Part shown: piece after piece, positions 1 to 8,141 of the stretch | Layout: each line of letters begins with the position of its first letter | Position numbering within the stretch: position 1 is the stretch's first letter | Assembly (NCBI GenBank): GCA_041504365.1 | Contig: CP167917.1 | Span: 1,550,001-1,614,000 of the forward strand | Direction of reading: 5' to 3' | Source: Dryocola sp. LX212 | Lineage (GTDB): Bacteria; Pseudomonadota; Gammaproteobacteria; Enterobacterales; Enterobacteriaceae | DNA: 64,000 nt | Position numbers and translations under genes: made by a program | The notes under the pieces: model-generated | Seen by the model: only the letters and a program-made list of their open reading frames with translations | The model's database searches: none | What the model was told of the DNA's origin: nothing

Positions 1-307
1 CCCCCTGGCCCTCCGACAGCCATAAGTCATCACCCACTTTCACTTCCTGAGTCAGCCAGCCTGAGCCTGCACCACCTTCGATGCGGCGTACGGTCAGCGT
101 CACAAACGGGCTGAGGCCCGGCGTCGAGGAAAGGGTATACGCGCGCAGCGTTTCATCGCTGTTGCGAATACTTACTAATGCGTACTGCCCGGCCCGGTAA
201 GGGTAGAAGTCGTGGTTGATTAACGACAGCGTCCAGACGTCCGGCGTTTCCTGATGAATGTGATGCACCTGCATGCGGTACGGGCACAGCGGCGTAGGCA
301 TAGTCAT
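1..307 (-). CDS. hcr: NADH oxidoreductase Hcr (partial, C-terminus outside window)
   Basis: Only the first ~102 residues are present; the gene runs off the left edge. Hcr is the flavin/2Fe-2S NADH reductase that passes electrons to hybrid cluster protein Hcp. The visible part is the FAD-binding beta-barrel of the ferredoxin-reductase family, including the RAYTLSSTPG stretch (about residues 54-63) that matches the RxYS-type flavin-contact motif. It starts at an ATG 9 nt after the hcp stop codon, with an AAGGAG ribosome-binding site overlapping the end of hcp, so the two are co-transcribed and translation is probably coupled. Function rests on close similarity to E. coli Hcr recalled from memory and on the hcp context. 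Confidence 0.93.
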   Translation of the reverse strand, partial: MTMPTPLCPYRMQVHHIHQETPDVWTLSLINHDFYPYRAGQYALVSIRNSDETLRAYTLSSTPGLSPFVTLTVRRIEGGAGSGWLTQEVKVGDDLWLSEGQG

Positions 308-316
308 GGCGGCTCC

Positions 317-1969
317 TTATGCGCTCATCAGCGCTTTGATGTCCTGTTCAACGGTGGTGATGGCGCGCAGGCCAAACTTCTCGTTGAGAACCGCCAGCAG
401 GTTTGGCGTCAGGAAGCCCGGCGCGGTCGGCCCGGTGACGATGTTGGTGACGCCCAGCGACAGCAGGGTCAGCAGAATAACAATCGCCTTTTGTTCGAAC
501 CAGGAGAGCACCAGGCTCAGCGGCAGGTCGTTAACGCCGCAGCCGAGCTTCTCTGCGAGGGTGACCGCCAGAATAATCGCCGAGTAGGCATCGTTGCACT
601 GGCCCGCATCCACCAGGCGCGGCAGCCCTTCAATGTCGCCGAAGTCGAGCTTGTTGAAGCGGTATTTGCCGCAGGCAAGGGTCAGGATCAGGCAGTCTTT
701 CGGCACGCTGGTGGCAAAATCCGTAAAGTAGCTGCGCTCGCCGCGTTCGCCGTCGCAGCCACCAACCAGGAAGATGTGGCGCAGCTTTTCACGGCTGACT
801 AAATCAATCAGCGTGTCGGCCGCGCCCAGCAGAGTCTGGCGGCCAAAGCCGACGGTGATCAGATGTTCAATTTCGCTGTACGGAAAGCCCGCCATCTGCT
901 GCGCCTGGGCAATCACCGGAGCGAAATCATCCCCTTCGAGATGGCTGACGCCCGGCCAGCCGACGATGCTGCGCGTCCAGATGCGGTCGGTATAGGAGCC
1001 GACTTCCGGGTTAATAATGCAGTTTGAGGTCATCACGACCGGCCCGGGGAAGCGGGCGAATTCGCTCTGCTGATTCTGCCAGCCGCTGCCGTAGTTACCC
1101 ACCAGGTGTTTGAATTTACGCAGTTCCGGGTAGCCATGGGCGGGCAGCATCTCACCGTGGGTGAAGACGTTAACGCCGGTGCCTTCGGTCTGCTCCAGCA
1201 GGTTGTAGAGATCTTTAAGATCGTGCCCGGAAATCAGAATGCATTTGCCCGCTACCGGGCGAACGTTCACCTGGGACGGCGTCGGGTGGCCGTATTTTGT
1301 GGTTTCGCCGCGATCGAGAATGCTCATCACTTTGAAGTTCATCTGGCCGATTTCCATGGAGCAGTCGAGCAGCGCGCCCATGTCCGCAGGCCAGGTGCCG
1401 AGCCACGCCATGATTTTGTGGTACTGGGAGTAAATGTCATTGTCATACTGGCCCAGCACGTGGGCGTGTTCCATATAGGCCGCCGCGCCTTTCAGGCCGT
1501 ACAGGCACAGCAGGCGCAGGCCAAGAATGTCTTCGCCGATTTCCGCTTTATCGCAGTTTGGCGCAAAGTCTGCCGCCTGGCGCTGGAGCTCGCCCAAATC
1601 GCTGCTGACCAGCTGCAGATCCGCCATCGGATTGTCGACCACAGCGTCCGGCTTAATGGCCAGAGTGCGAGCCTTCAGGCTGCCGCGTAGCGCGATGGCT
1701 TCGCGGGCGTAGCCAACGATGCGAGGGGAGTCGAAGTTAACGTTAGTGAGGGTCGAGAAAAAGGCGCGCGGCGCGAAACTGTCAACTTCGTGGTCGATGA
1801 TGCCCACGTTTCGTGCGGCAACGGCCCAGGCCGACAGGCCCTGAAGGGCGGCAATCAGCAGGTCCTGCAGGTCTGAAGTTTCGGCAGTTTTGCCACACAT
1901 CCCCTGAGCGTAAGCGCAGCCGTTACCCGCAGGGGTGCGGATCGTTTGTTCACATTGCACACAAAACAT
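317..1969 (-). CDS. hcp: Hybrid cluster protein Hcp (hydroxylamine / NO reductase)
   Basis: The 550-residue protein has the same length as E. coli Hcp. Hcp carries a cubane cluster near the N-terminus and a hybrid Fe-S-O cluster. It reduces NO (and hydroxylamine) in the cytoplasm under anaerobic nitrosative stress and takes electrons from Hcr. The N-terminal cysteines follow the enterobacterial pattern C3-x2-C6-x11-C18-x6-C25. Downstream cysteine-bearing blocks such as [10 protein letters not shown] and [18 protein letters not shown] fit the hybrid-cluster region. It is the first gene of an hcp-hcr operon. A near-consensus NsrR box lies just upstream, and an FNR-like half-palindrome lies about 100 bp upstream of the start. 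Confidence 0.97.
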   Translation of the reverse strand: MFCVQCEQTIRTPAGNGCAYAQGMCGKTAETSDLQDLLIAALQGLSAWAVAARNVGIIDHEVDSFAPRAFFSTLTNVNFDSPRIVGYAREAIALRGSLKARTLAIKPDAVVDNPMADLQLVSSDLGELQRQAADFAPNCDKAEIGEDILGLRLLCLYGLKGAAAYMEHAHVLGQYDNDIYSQYHKIMAWLGTWPADMGALLDCSMEIGQMNFKVMSILDRGETTKYGHPTPSQVNVRPVAGKCILISGHDLKDLYNLLEQTEGTGVNVFTHGEMLPAHGYPELRKFKHLVGNYGSGWQNQQSEFARFPGPVVMTSNCIINPEVGSYTDRIWTRSIVGWPGVSHLEGDDFAPVIAQAQQMAGFPYSEIEHLITVGFGRQTLLGAADTLIDLVSREKLRHIFLVGGCDGERGERSYFTDFATSVPKDCLILTLACGKYRFNKLDFGDIEGLPRLVDAGQCNDAYSAIILAVTLAEKLGCGVNDLPLSLVLSWFEQKAIVILLTLLSLGVTNIVTGPTAPGFLTPNLLAVLNEKFGLRAITTVEQDIKALMSA

Positions 1970-1983
1970 GATCGTACCTTTTA

Positions 1984-2006
1984 AAGTTATATTTAATATA
2001 CATATT
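1984..2006 (-). promoter_or_regulatory. NsrR operator in front of hcp
   Basis: This 23-bp imperfect palindrome agrees with the NsrR consensus (two inverted copies of AAGATGYATTT around one base) at about 19 of 22 defined positions. It ends 15 bp before the hcp ATG, between the likely -10 element and the ribosome-binding site. NsrR is the NO-sensing Fe-S repressor and hcp is one of its strongest known targets, so position and match support repression relieved by NO. Confidence 0.75.
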
Positions 2007-2065
2007 TAAGGTTATGCCTGTGGGGATCGGGAGAAAAGCGTTTTTTGCCGGAACCTGACGAGAGA

Positions 2066-2079
2066 TTGATTTAGCGCAA
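2066..2079 (-). promoter_or_regulatory. FNR-like site upstream of hcp
   Basis: The site reads TTGAT-TTAG-CGCAA on the plus strand: a perfect FNR half-site and a 3-of-5 second half. Its centre is about 103 bp from the hcp start codon and roughly 70-75 bp from a transcription start inferred just inside the NsrR box. E. coli hcp is known to be FNR-activated from a similarly distant upstream site. The second half is weak, so the call is tentative. Confidence 0.5.
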
Positions 2080-2083
2080 AGTT

Positions 2084-2103
2084 GGCGGCAGGAGCCTGCC
2101 GCC
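2084..2103 (-). terminator. Hairpin downstream of lysO
   Basis: A perfect 9-bp GC-rich stem with a 2-nt loop lies 9 nt after the lysO stop codon. The U-tract that would follow on the minus strand is poor (AACTTTG), so it may be a weak intrinsic terminator or an mRNA 3' end stabiliser. It also lies upstream of the hcp promoter. Confidence 0.45.
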
Positions 2104-2112
2104 AGCCGGATA

Positions 2113-3012
2113 TCAGGAGGCGAAGAAGGCCATGAGCAGCGGAGTGAGCAGGCTGAGGATAAACCCATGCACAATGGCGGCGGGTACAATTTCCAGGCCG
2201 CCGCTGCGCTGCAGTACCGGCAGGGTGAAGTCCATGGATGTTGCTCCGCACAGGCCAAGCGCCGTCGAACGGCTTTTAGCCACCAGCCCCGGGATCAGGA
2301 CGATGGCCAGCAGCTCACGAATCAGATCGTTGAAGAAGGTTGCGCTACCGATAACCGGCCCGTAGGACTCGGTCATCAGGATGCCGGACAGCGAATACCA
2401 GCCGAAGCCCGAGGCCATCGCCAGCCCGGTTTTGATCGGCAGGCCAAGAATCAGGGCGTTGATGACCCCTGCCACCATCGAACTCAGGACCACGACCACT
2501 GCGATGATCATCCCCCGACGGTTAAGCACGATCTGCTTCAGCGTCATGCCGCTGTTGCGCAACTGGACGCCGACCAGCAGCAGCAGGAATATTAAAGTGT
2601 ACTCGCTGGCCTCGGTGGCGTGCTGCAGGAATGCCCAGCCGGTCAGCCCCAGCAAAAAGCCCGCTACCACAACAAAGCACAGCTTCAGGGATTCCAGCGC
2701 CATGGCAATGCGCGACGGCAGCTTTTCCTGCTGGTGGCTATGGTGCCAGGGCAGGGTGCGCTCGAGCCACAGCAGGCCTGCGGCGTTACACAGCAGAATG
2801 ACAATGACGCTGACGGCGGAGTAATGAAAAATATCCAGCAGGTTGCTGGCGAGGTTGTCCAGAAAGGCGAGGCTGACCCCCATCAGAAACAGGATGACGT
2901 AGACAATCCAGCTGAGCAGGCGGTTGATGAGCTTCAGGAGGCTTGTTTGCTTCAGGGGAATAAGGTATCCGACAATCAGCGGCACTAAGATGATTAACAA
3001 TCCCGAAAACAT
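2113..3012 (-). CDS. lysO: L-lysine exporter LysO (YbjE)
   Basis: A 299-residue integral membrane protein made almost entirely of hydrophobic segments, matching the DUF340/LysO family in length. LysO exports L-lysine (and the analogue thialysine) across the inner membrane. About eight transmembrane stretches are visible, beginning at FSGLLIILVPLIVGYLIP. The conserved glycine-rich GFGWYSLSGI and ESYGPVIGSATFFNDL stretches lie in the second half, where related proteins carry acidic residues needed for transport. The gene stands alone between aqpZ and hcp, with an aqpZ terminator on its 5' side. E. coli lysO is controlled by ArgP; I could not identify an ArgP site with confidence. Confidence 0.93.
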   Translation of the reverse strand: MFSGLLIILVPLIVGYLIPLKQTSLLKLINRLLSWIVYVILFLMGVSLAFLDNLASNLLDIFHYSAVSVIVILLCNAAGLLWLERTLPWHHSHQQEKLPSRIAMALESLKLCFVVVAGFLLGLTGWAFLQHATEASEYTLIFLLLLVGVQLRNSGMTLKQIVLNRRGMIIAVVVVLSSMVAGVINALILGLPIKTGLAMASGFGWYSLSGILMTESYGPVIGSATFFNDLIRELLAIVLIPGLVAKSRSTALGLCGATSMDFTLPVLQRSGGLEIVPAAIVHGFILSLLTPLLMAFFAS

Positions 3013-3117
3013 GTGGTGGTGAGTCCTTGCGATAGGTATGACGGCGGGTTACACACTACCCAAAGAAGTTAAGTGAGTAAAGTCACACAATATCAGGATG
3101 TTTATGCATCATGACGC

Positions 3118-3149
3118 AAAAAAAAGGCCTGGCACGGGCCAGGCCTTTT
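3118..3149 (-). terminator. Intrinsic terminator of aqpZ
   Basis: A GGCCTGGC/GCCAGGCC stem with a 4-nt loop is flanked by A and T runs. On the minus strand it is followed by eight T residues, and it starts about 20 nt after the aqpZ stop codon. It separates aqpZ from lysO. Confidence 0.88.
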
Positions 3150-3167
3150 GCACAGCATCTTAATTTA

Positions 3168-3863
3168 TTAGCTGCGTTTTTCCAGCAGGTGGCGATAGAT
3201 CAGACCACCAAGGATACCGCCGATAATTGGCATCAGCCAGAACAGCCACAGCTGCTGTAGCGCCCAGCCACCCTGGAAGATAGCCACTGCGGTGCTGCGT
3301 GCAGGGTTAACAGAGGTGTTGGTGACCGGAATGCTGATCAGGTGAATCAGGGTCAGCGCAAGGCCGATGGCGATAGGTGCGAAACCAGCCGGAGCAAATT
3401 TATCCGTCGCGCCGTGAATAACAATTAAGAAGCCGCAGGTTAATACGATTTCGATAATAATGGCAGAAAGCATGTTGTAGCCATCAGGTGAATGCTCACC
3501 ATAGCCGTTCGATGCAAAACCGCTTGCTACGACATCAAAACCAGCCTTACCGCTGGCGATTAAATACAGAATACCCGCCGCAACAATACCGCCGATAACC
3601 TGCGCAACAATATAGCCAACCACTTCTTTCGCCGGGAAGCGACCGCCAGCCCACAGGCCCAGAGTTACCGCCGGGTTAAAATGACCGCCGGAAATATGGC
3701 CAACGGCATAAGCCATCGTCAGCACGGTTAAACCGAATGCCAGCGCAACTCCAGCAAAACCAATCCCCAGTTCAGGATAAGCCGCTGCTAATACCGCGCT
3801 GCCGCAGCCACCGAATACCAGCCAGAATGTTCCAAAGAACTCTGCTGCTAATTTTCTAAACAT
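3168..3863 (-). CDS. aqpZ: Aquaporin Z, water channel
   Basis: A 231-residue six-helix MIP-family channel in the inner membrane that passes water and excludes glycerol and ions. Both pore motifs are present: HFNPAVT in the first half and SVNPARS in the second, the latter with the selectivity-filter arginine. The NMR-and-crystal reference protein from E. coli has the same length. The frame stays open upstream to a GTG two codons earlier, but the ATG chosen here has a GAGG ribosome-binding site at proper spacing. The gene is monocistronic, with its own terminator before lysO. It is divergent from ybjD across 423 bp. Confidence 0.97.
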   Translation of the reverse strand: MFRKLAAEFFGTFWLVFGGCGSAVLAAAYPELGIGFAGVALAFGLTVLTMAYAVGHISGGHFNPAVTLGLWAGGRFPAKEVVGYIVAQVIGGIVAAGILYLIASGKAGFDVVASGFASNGYGEHSPDGYNMLSAIIIEIVLTCGFLIVIHGATDKFAPAGFAPIAIGLALTLIHLISIPVTNTSVNPARSTAVAIFQGGWALQQLWLFWLMPIIGGILGGLIYRHLLEKRS

Positions 3864-4286
3864 AACCACCTCTGTGTTGAAAAAACAACAATAGCTAACC
3901 TACGTTACTAATTAACGCCTGCTTGTATTGCTGTTTTATTACCGTCATTAAGGGTATGACGAAAAAATGCCTGGAAATTTTAAAGAATTCGTCTACCCAG
4001 AGCCAGCGCAATATATCCAACTAGTTTGATTTAAGGCAATGAGGTGCGATTCCTTTTAAGAATATACCAGTGAAAAGTATAGTCATATTCAGAATAAAGT
4101 AGGATTTTTCTTGGGTTGTACAAAAATAAATAATTTCTCCGTTATTTGAAGCAGCTTTCTTTGATCTATTTTGTTTATTTCTGCACAAGTTCAGGGTGGT
4201 GTTAACGACCACCACTTTGCCGCTATACTCGACAACATGCCGCCTGGAGCGCCAGTTGAACTGGTCGTTCAGATCCTGGAGGGAGT
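3864..4286. other. Divergent intergenic region aqpZ-ybjD
   Basis: This 423-bp stretch must hold both divergent promoters. Its centre (about 4020-4190) is markedly AT-rich compared with the genes around it. A 64-codon minus-strand open frame there has no ribosome-binding site and looks spurious. Toward ybjD there is a TATACT -10 candidate at 4224-4229 without a good -35. There is also a GGTGGT/ACCACC hairpin at 4195-4213 and a 13-bp perfect palindrome at 4252-4264. No known operator was recognised. Confidence 0.6.
4252..4264 (+). repeat. Perfect palindrome in the ybjD leader
   Basis: CCAGTT-G-AACTGG lies 22 bp before the ybjD ATG and just upstream of its GGAGGG ribosome-binding site. It could be an operator or a small mRNA hairpin. 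No regulator is assigned. Confidence 0.4.
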
Positions 4287-5942
4287 ATGTTTCTTGAACG
4301 CGTAGAGGTTGTCGGATTTCGCGGCATCAATCGTTTGTCATTACAGCTTGAGCAGAACAACGTGCTAATCGGCGAGAATGCCTGGGGTAAGTCGAGCCTG
4401 CTGGATGCATTGACGCTGCTGCTTTCGCCGCAGGAGCAGCTATACCACTTTTCTCGTGACGATTTCTATTTTCCACCCGGAGACATGCCGGGGCGCGAGC
4501 ACCATCTTCATATCATTCTGACGTTTCGGGAAACCGTGCCGGGCCATCATCTTGGTCGTCGCTACCGTGAGCTTGCGCCGCTGTGGGGTGAAGGCAGTGA
4601 CGGTTATCACCGCATTCTTTATCGTCTGGAAGGGGAGCTTGCAGAAGACGATTCGGTGCTGACACTGCGCAGTTTCCTGGACAACAAAGGCAGAGCCATA
4701 GAACTTGTTGATATTGATTCTCTGGCACAGCAGATCACCCGTTTGAATCCAGTTCTGCGCCTGCGGGACGCGCGCTTTATGCGTCGTTTACGCAACGGCA
4801 GCATACCCGCGATGCCGGAAACCGAAATGACTGCCCGCCAGCTGGACTTTCTGGCTCGCGAGCTGGTTTCCCGGCCGCAGAATCTTACCGACGCCCAGCT
4901 GCGGCAGGGGCTTTCCGCCATGGTGCAGCTGCTGGAGCATTATTTTTCTGAGCAGGGGGCCGTTGCCCACAAGAGGCTGATGCGCCGCCGCTCTCACGAC
5001 GAGCAGCGCAGCTGGCGCTATCTGGACGTCATTAACCGGATGATCGACAGGCCCAACAGCCGCACCCACCGGATGATCCTGCTGAGCATGTTCTCTACGC
5101 TGCTGCAGGCCAAAGGTTCCGTTACGCTCGATCGCGATGCGCGCCCGCTGCTGCTGGTGGAAGATCCGGAGACCAGGCTGCATCCTATAATGCTCTCCGT
5201 TGCCTGGCACCTGCTGAACCTGCTGCCGCTGCAAAAAATTACCACCACCAATTCCGGCGAGCTTCTGTCGCTAACCCCGGTTGAGCAGGTCTGTCGGCTG
5301 GTGCGCGAATCATCGAGGGTCGCCGCCTGGCGGCTTGGCCCTGGCGGCATGAACGCCGAAGACAGCCGCCGTATCGCCTTCCACATCCGTTTTAACCGCG
5401 CCTCATCTCTGTTTGCCCGCTGCTGGCTTTTGGTTGAAGGGGAGACGGAAGTCTGGGTGATGAACGAGCTCGCGCGCCAGTGCGGCCACCATTTTGATGC
5501 GGAAGGGGTGAAGGTTATTGAATTTGCGCAGTCCGGACTGAAACCGCTGATCAAATTTGCCCGCCGCATGGGCATTGAATGGCATGTGCTGGTGGACGGG
5601 GATGAAGCTGGGAAGAAGTATGCTGCTACGGTGCGCGGGCTGCTGGATAACGATAAAGACCAGGAGCGGGACCACCTGACGGCGCTCCCGGCGCTGGATA
5701 TGGAACACTTTATGTACCGCCAGGGATTCGCGGACGTCTATCATCGCGTGTCGCAAATTCCTGAGAACGTACATATGAATATGCGCCGCATAATCGTCAA
5801 GGCAATCCATCGCTCTTCCAAACCGGATTTGGCTATTGAAGTGGCGATGGAGGCGGGACGGCGCGGCGTGGACTCCATTCCTCCAGTCCTGAGGAAAATG
5901 TTCTCGCGGGTGCTGTGGCTGGCGCGAGGCAGAGCAGACTAA
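4287..5942 (+). CDS. ybjD: OLD-family ATPase/TOPRIM nuclease-like protein YbjD
   Basis: A 551-residue protein built like the class 2 OLD (overcoming lysogenization defect) family. An N-terminal AAA/ABC-type ATPase starts with FRGI and a Walker A GENAWGKSS at residues 29-37. The ABC-like aspartate region LLLVEDPETRLHP lies near 286. A C-terminal TOPRIM domain has E384 in LLVEGETE and D437/D439 in VDGDEAG. Relatives such as phage P2 Old are metal-dependent nucleases, and some act in phage defence with a helicase partner. No partner helicase is adjacent here, and E. coli YbjD has no established role. Its TAA overlaps the TAG of the convergent ybjX. Confidence 0.9.
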   Translation: MFLERVEVVGFRGINRLSLQLEQNNVLIGENAWGKSSLLDALTLLLSPQEQLYHFSRDDFYFPPGDMPGREHHLHIILTFRETVPGHHLGRRYRELAPLWGEGSDGYHRILYRLEGELAEDDSVLTLRSFLDNKGRAIELVDIDSLAQQITRLNPVLRLRDARFMRRLRNGSIPAMPETEMTARQLDFLARELVSRPQNLTDAQLRQGLSAMVQLLEHYFSEQGAVAHKRLMRRRSHDEQRSWRYLDVINRMIDRPNSRTHRMILLSMFSTLLQAKGSVTLDRDARPLLLVEDPETRLHPIMLSVAWHLLNLLPLQKITTTNSGELLSLTPVEQVCRLVRESSRVAAWRLGPGGMNAEDSRRIAFHIRFNRASSLFARCWLLVEGETEVWVMNELARQCGHHFDAEGVKVIEFAQSGLKPLIKFARRMGIEWHVLVDGDEAGKKYAATVRGLLDNDKDQERDHLTALPALDMEHFMYRQGFADVYHRVSQIPENVHMNMRRIIVKAIHRSSKPDLAIEVAMEAGRRGVDSIPPVLRKMFSRVLWLARGRAD

Positions 5943-6886
5943 AGCTTGCCAGCAATGCCGTCGCTCATGGCATCCAGCAGCGTGTAGCGGCGGCGGTATT
6001 CAGCGCGTTTCTTGCTGGCAATCTCCTCCAGCGGCTTGCGGGCGACGCTTTCCGGCAGGCGGAAGAAGCCGCTGGTTTGCAGCTCGCCGCTCATCGACTG
6101 CCAGAAGCTGTCGTAGTCCGCGTGCAGCTTCCCTTTTTTCTTCTTTTTATAGCGCCATGAGCGGTAGATATGCGCGCTGTTGCTGACGGCAAGGATCTGC
6201 TCAACGTTAAAGTGCCGGGCCAACTGACAGGCCGCCTCCAGCAGCAGGCGTTTAGGAAATAAACCGTGGCACGCTTTGGTCGCCTGCTGAATGGCTTCGT
6301 GCGGGACCCAGGATTTTGCCCCCTGCAGGCCACCAATAAACAGCGTGGATTTGCCGTTAATTTCACAAAGGGTAAAGGTCAGCTCTGCAAGCGTGGTTCC
6401 CTCTTCGTTGCGCATCACCAGCGTGGCTTCGCCTTCTTTATCCAGATCGGCAAGCGTGCAAAAATCGATGTAATAGCGAAAATCGTTCTTGCCCTCTAGC
6501 TCGGCGAGACGGGCACCGCCGATGGTTAAATGGCGGCGGATCAGCTTTTCCGGCAGCGCATCCTCCAGCGTCCGGTAGTGGAAACACAATGCATTCAGGG
6601 TATCCTTGCGGTTAAAATTCGCCGTCAGATAGGGGCGATGCAGGCGGCAGGGCAGCCCTGGCTGGGCGCTAAGCAGGACATCAAGCAGCGGCTGCTGCGC
6701 CAGCGCTGACAGCAGCTGGCCTGTTGTGAACGGCGTCAGCAAAGAGCGCAGCATGAATTTGTGGCGATAGCCCGGGTTATGCCACGCAGAACCCGGCTGC
6801 TGCACACCTTTCGCGAGGGAAAGAAACAGCTGCCAGCCGCTCTGAGGCGCTGTCGTTGTCTGTTGGTTTACGGCTATCTGCGACAT
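5939..6886 (-). CDS. ybjX: VirK/YbjX family protein (DUF535)
   Basis: About 315 residues from the preferred ATG. The frame stays open upstream to a TTG at 6943, and an ATG at 6892 is also possible, but the ATG at 6886 has GAG eight bases upstream and fits the family N-terminus. It belongs to the VirK/YbjX (DUF535) family, which in Salmonella and Shigella is linked to envelope or antimicrobial-peptide resistance and to virulence-protein localisation. The biochemical activity is unknown. Visible landmarks include YRSWRYKKKKKGK and the DAMSDGI tail. It is divergent from macA, and a PhoP-like box lies in the shared region. Its last bases overlap the end of ybjD. Confidence 0.85.
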   Translation of the reverse strand: MSQIAVNQQTTTAPQSGWQLFLSLAKGVQQPGSAWHNPGYRHKFMLRSLLTPFTTGQLLSALAQQPLLDVLLSAQPGLPCRLHRPYLTANFNRKDTLNALCFHYRTLEDALPEKLIRRHLTIGGARLAELEGKNDFRYYIDFCTLADLDKEGEATLVMRNEEGTTLAELTFTLCEINGKSTLFIGGLQGAKSWVPHEAIQQATKACHGLFPKRLLLEAACQLARHFNVEQILAVSNSAHIYRSWRYKKKKKGKLHADYDSFWQSMSGELQTSGFFRLPESVARKPLEEIASKKRAEYRRRYTLLDAMSDGIAGKL

Positions 6887-6983
6887 AATCATTACTCGGT
6901 TTGCGGTTAAGACGGCTATTTCAGCACCGTTAACCTCAACCAACGCTCAATCGGGCCGTGCGTCACGAGAGAGCTTTTACATT

Positions 6984-7000
6984 TGTTGACGCTCTGTTTA
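6984..7000 (+). promoter_or_regulatory. PhoP box between ybjX and macA
   Basis: TGTTGA-CGCTC-TGTTTA is a direct repeat with 5-bp spacing that matches the PhoP consensus (T/G)GTTTA-N5-(T/G)GTTTA at 11 of 12 positions. It sits 19 bp before the macA start and about 98 bp upstream of ybjX. In Salmonella ybjX is PhoP-activated and macAB is PhoP-repressed. One box close to macA and upstream of ybjX would fit both, but this is inference here. Confidence 0.6.
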
Positions 7001-7019
7001 ACTGAGCTTTACCTCCGGG

Positions 7020-8141
7020 ATGCCTATGAGATTCAAGGGAAAAATAAAAAAACGTTACTGGCTTCTTGCGCTACTGGTGCTGATGCTGGTCATCTGGCTG
7101 TGGCAGTTTTTGAACGCGCCCACGCCCACCTACCAGACCATGATTGTGCGCAAAGGCGCGCTCGAGCAGAGCGTGCTGGCAACGGGCAAGCTGGATGCAT
7201 TACGCAAGGTTGACGTCGGCGCGCAGGTGAGCGGCCAGTTAAAAACGCTGTCGGTGAATATCGGCGATAAAGTGAAAAAGGATCAGCTGCTGGGGGTTAT
7301 CGACCCAGAACAGGCGCAGAACCAGATTAAAGAGGTCGAGGCTACGCTGATGGAGCTTCGCGCCCAGCGTCGCCAGGCCCAGGCGCAGGCAAAACTCGCT
7401 CAGGTGACGCTGAGCCGCCAGCAGGCGCTGGCGAAAACCCAGGCCGTGTCGCGTCAGGATTTGGACACCGCGGCAACGGACCTCGACGTTAAGATCGCCC
7501 AGATAGGCACTATCGAAGCGCAAATCCAGCGCAATCAGGCTTCTCTGGATACCGCAAAAACCAACCTCGACTTTACGCGCATCGTTGCGCCAATGGCTGG
7601 CGAAGTCACCCAGATCACGACCCTGCAGGGGCAGACCGTGATCGCGGCACAGCAGGCCCCAAACATTCTTACGCTGGCGGATCTCAGCACTATGCTGGTG
7701 AAGGCACAGGTTTCCGAGGCGGATGTTATTCATCTTAAGCCAGGCCAGAAAGCGTGGTTTACGGTGCTGGGCGACCCCCTGACACGCTATGAAGGCACGC
7801 TGAAAGATATCCTGCCGACCCCGGATAAAGTTAACGACGCGATTTTCTATAACGCGCGCTTTGAAGTGCCGAACCCGCAGGGCGTGCTGCGTCTGGAAAT
7901 GACCGCTCAGGTCCACATCCAGCTCGGCGGCGTGAAAGACGTTCTGACCATTCCTCTGGCGGCGCTTGGCGAACCGGTGGGCGATAACCGTTACAAAGTT
8001 ACCGTGCTGCGCAACGGTGAAACCCGCGAGCGTGAAATCACCATCGGCATGCGTAACGATACCCAGGTACAGGTTGCAACGGGGCTGACCGAAGGAGAAG
8101 AGGTCGTGACGGGCCGCTCGAACGCCGGGAGCGCACCATGA
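7020..8141 (+). CDS. macA: Macrolide efflux adaptor MacA
   Basis: A 373-residue periplasmic adaptor (membrane fusion protein) of the MacAB-TolC tripartite pump. A short basic N-terminus is followed by one transmembrane anchor (about residues 11-30). Then come a biotinyl-lipoyl-like half ([12 protein letters not shown]), a long alpha-helical hairpin rich in Q/A/E (about 95-170), the second lipoyl half, a beta-barrel and the membrane-proximal domain. It couples the MacB ATPase to TolC to expel macrolides, enterotoxin and heme/porphyrin-like compounds. An ATG two codons downstream (7026), preceded by GGGA, is an equally plausible start. Its TGA overlaps the macB ATG. Confidence 0.95.
   Translation: MPMRFKGKIKKRYWLLALLVLMLVIWLWQFLNAPTPTYQTMIVRKGALEQSVLATGKLDALRKVDVGAQVSGQLKTLSVNIGDKVKKDQLLGVIDPEQAQNQIKEVEATLMELRAQRRQAQAQAKLAQVTLSRQQALAKTQAVSRQDLDTAATDLDVKIAQIGTIEAQIQRNQASLDTAKTNLDFTRIVAPMAGEVTQITTLQGQTVIAAQQAPNILTLADLSTMLVKAQVSEADVIHLKPGQKAWFTVLGDPLTRYEGTLKDILPTPDKVNDAIFYNARFEVPNPQGVLRLEMTAQVHIQLGGVKDVLTIPLAALGEPVGDNRYKVTVLRNGETREREITIGMRNDTQVQVATGLTEGEEVVTGRSNAGSAP

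Noticed and set aside
4021-4215. 64-codon minus-strand open frame in the aqpZ-ybjD spacer
   Set aside because: AT-rich region, no ribosome-binding site, Lys/Asn-rich low-information product; most likely chance.
4287-5942. ybjD as half of a Gabija-like or other anti-phage defence operon
   Set aside because: OLD nucleases of defence systems are paired with an adjacent UvrD-like helicase or reverse transcriptase; neither flank has one, and the locus is stable backbone.
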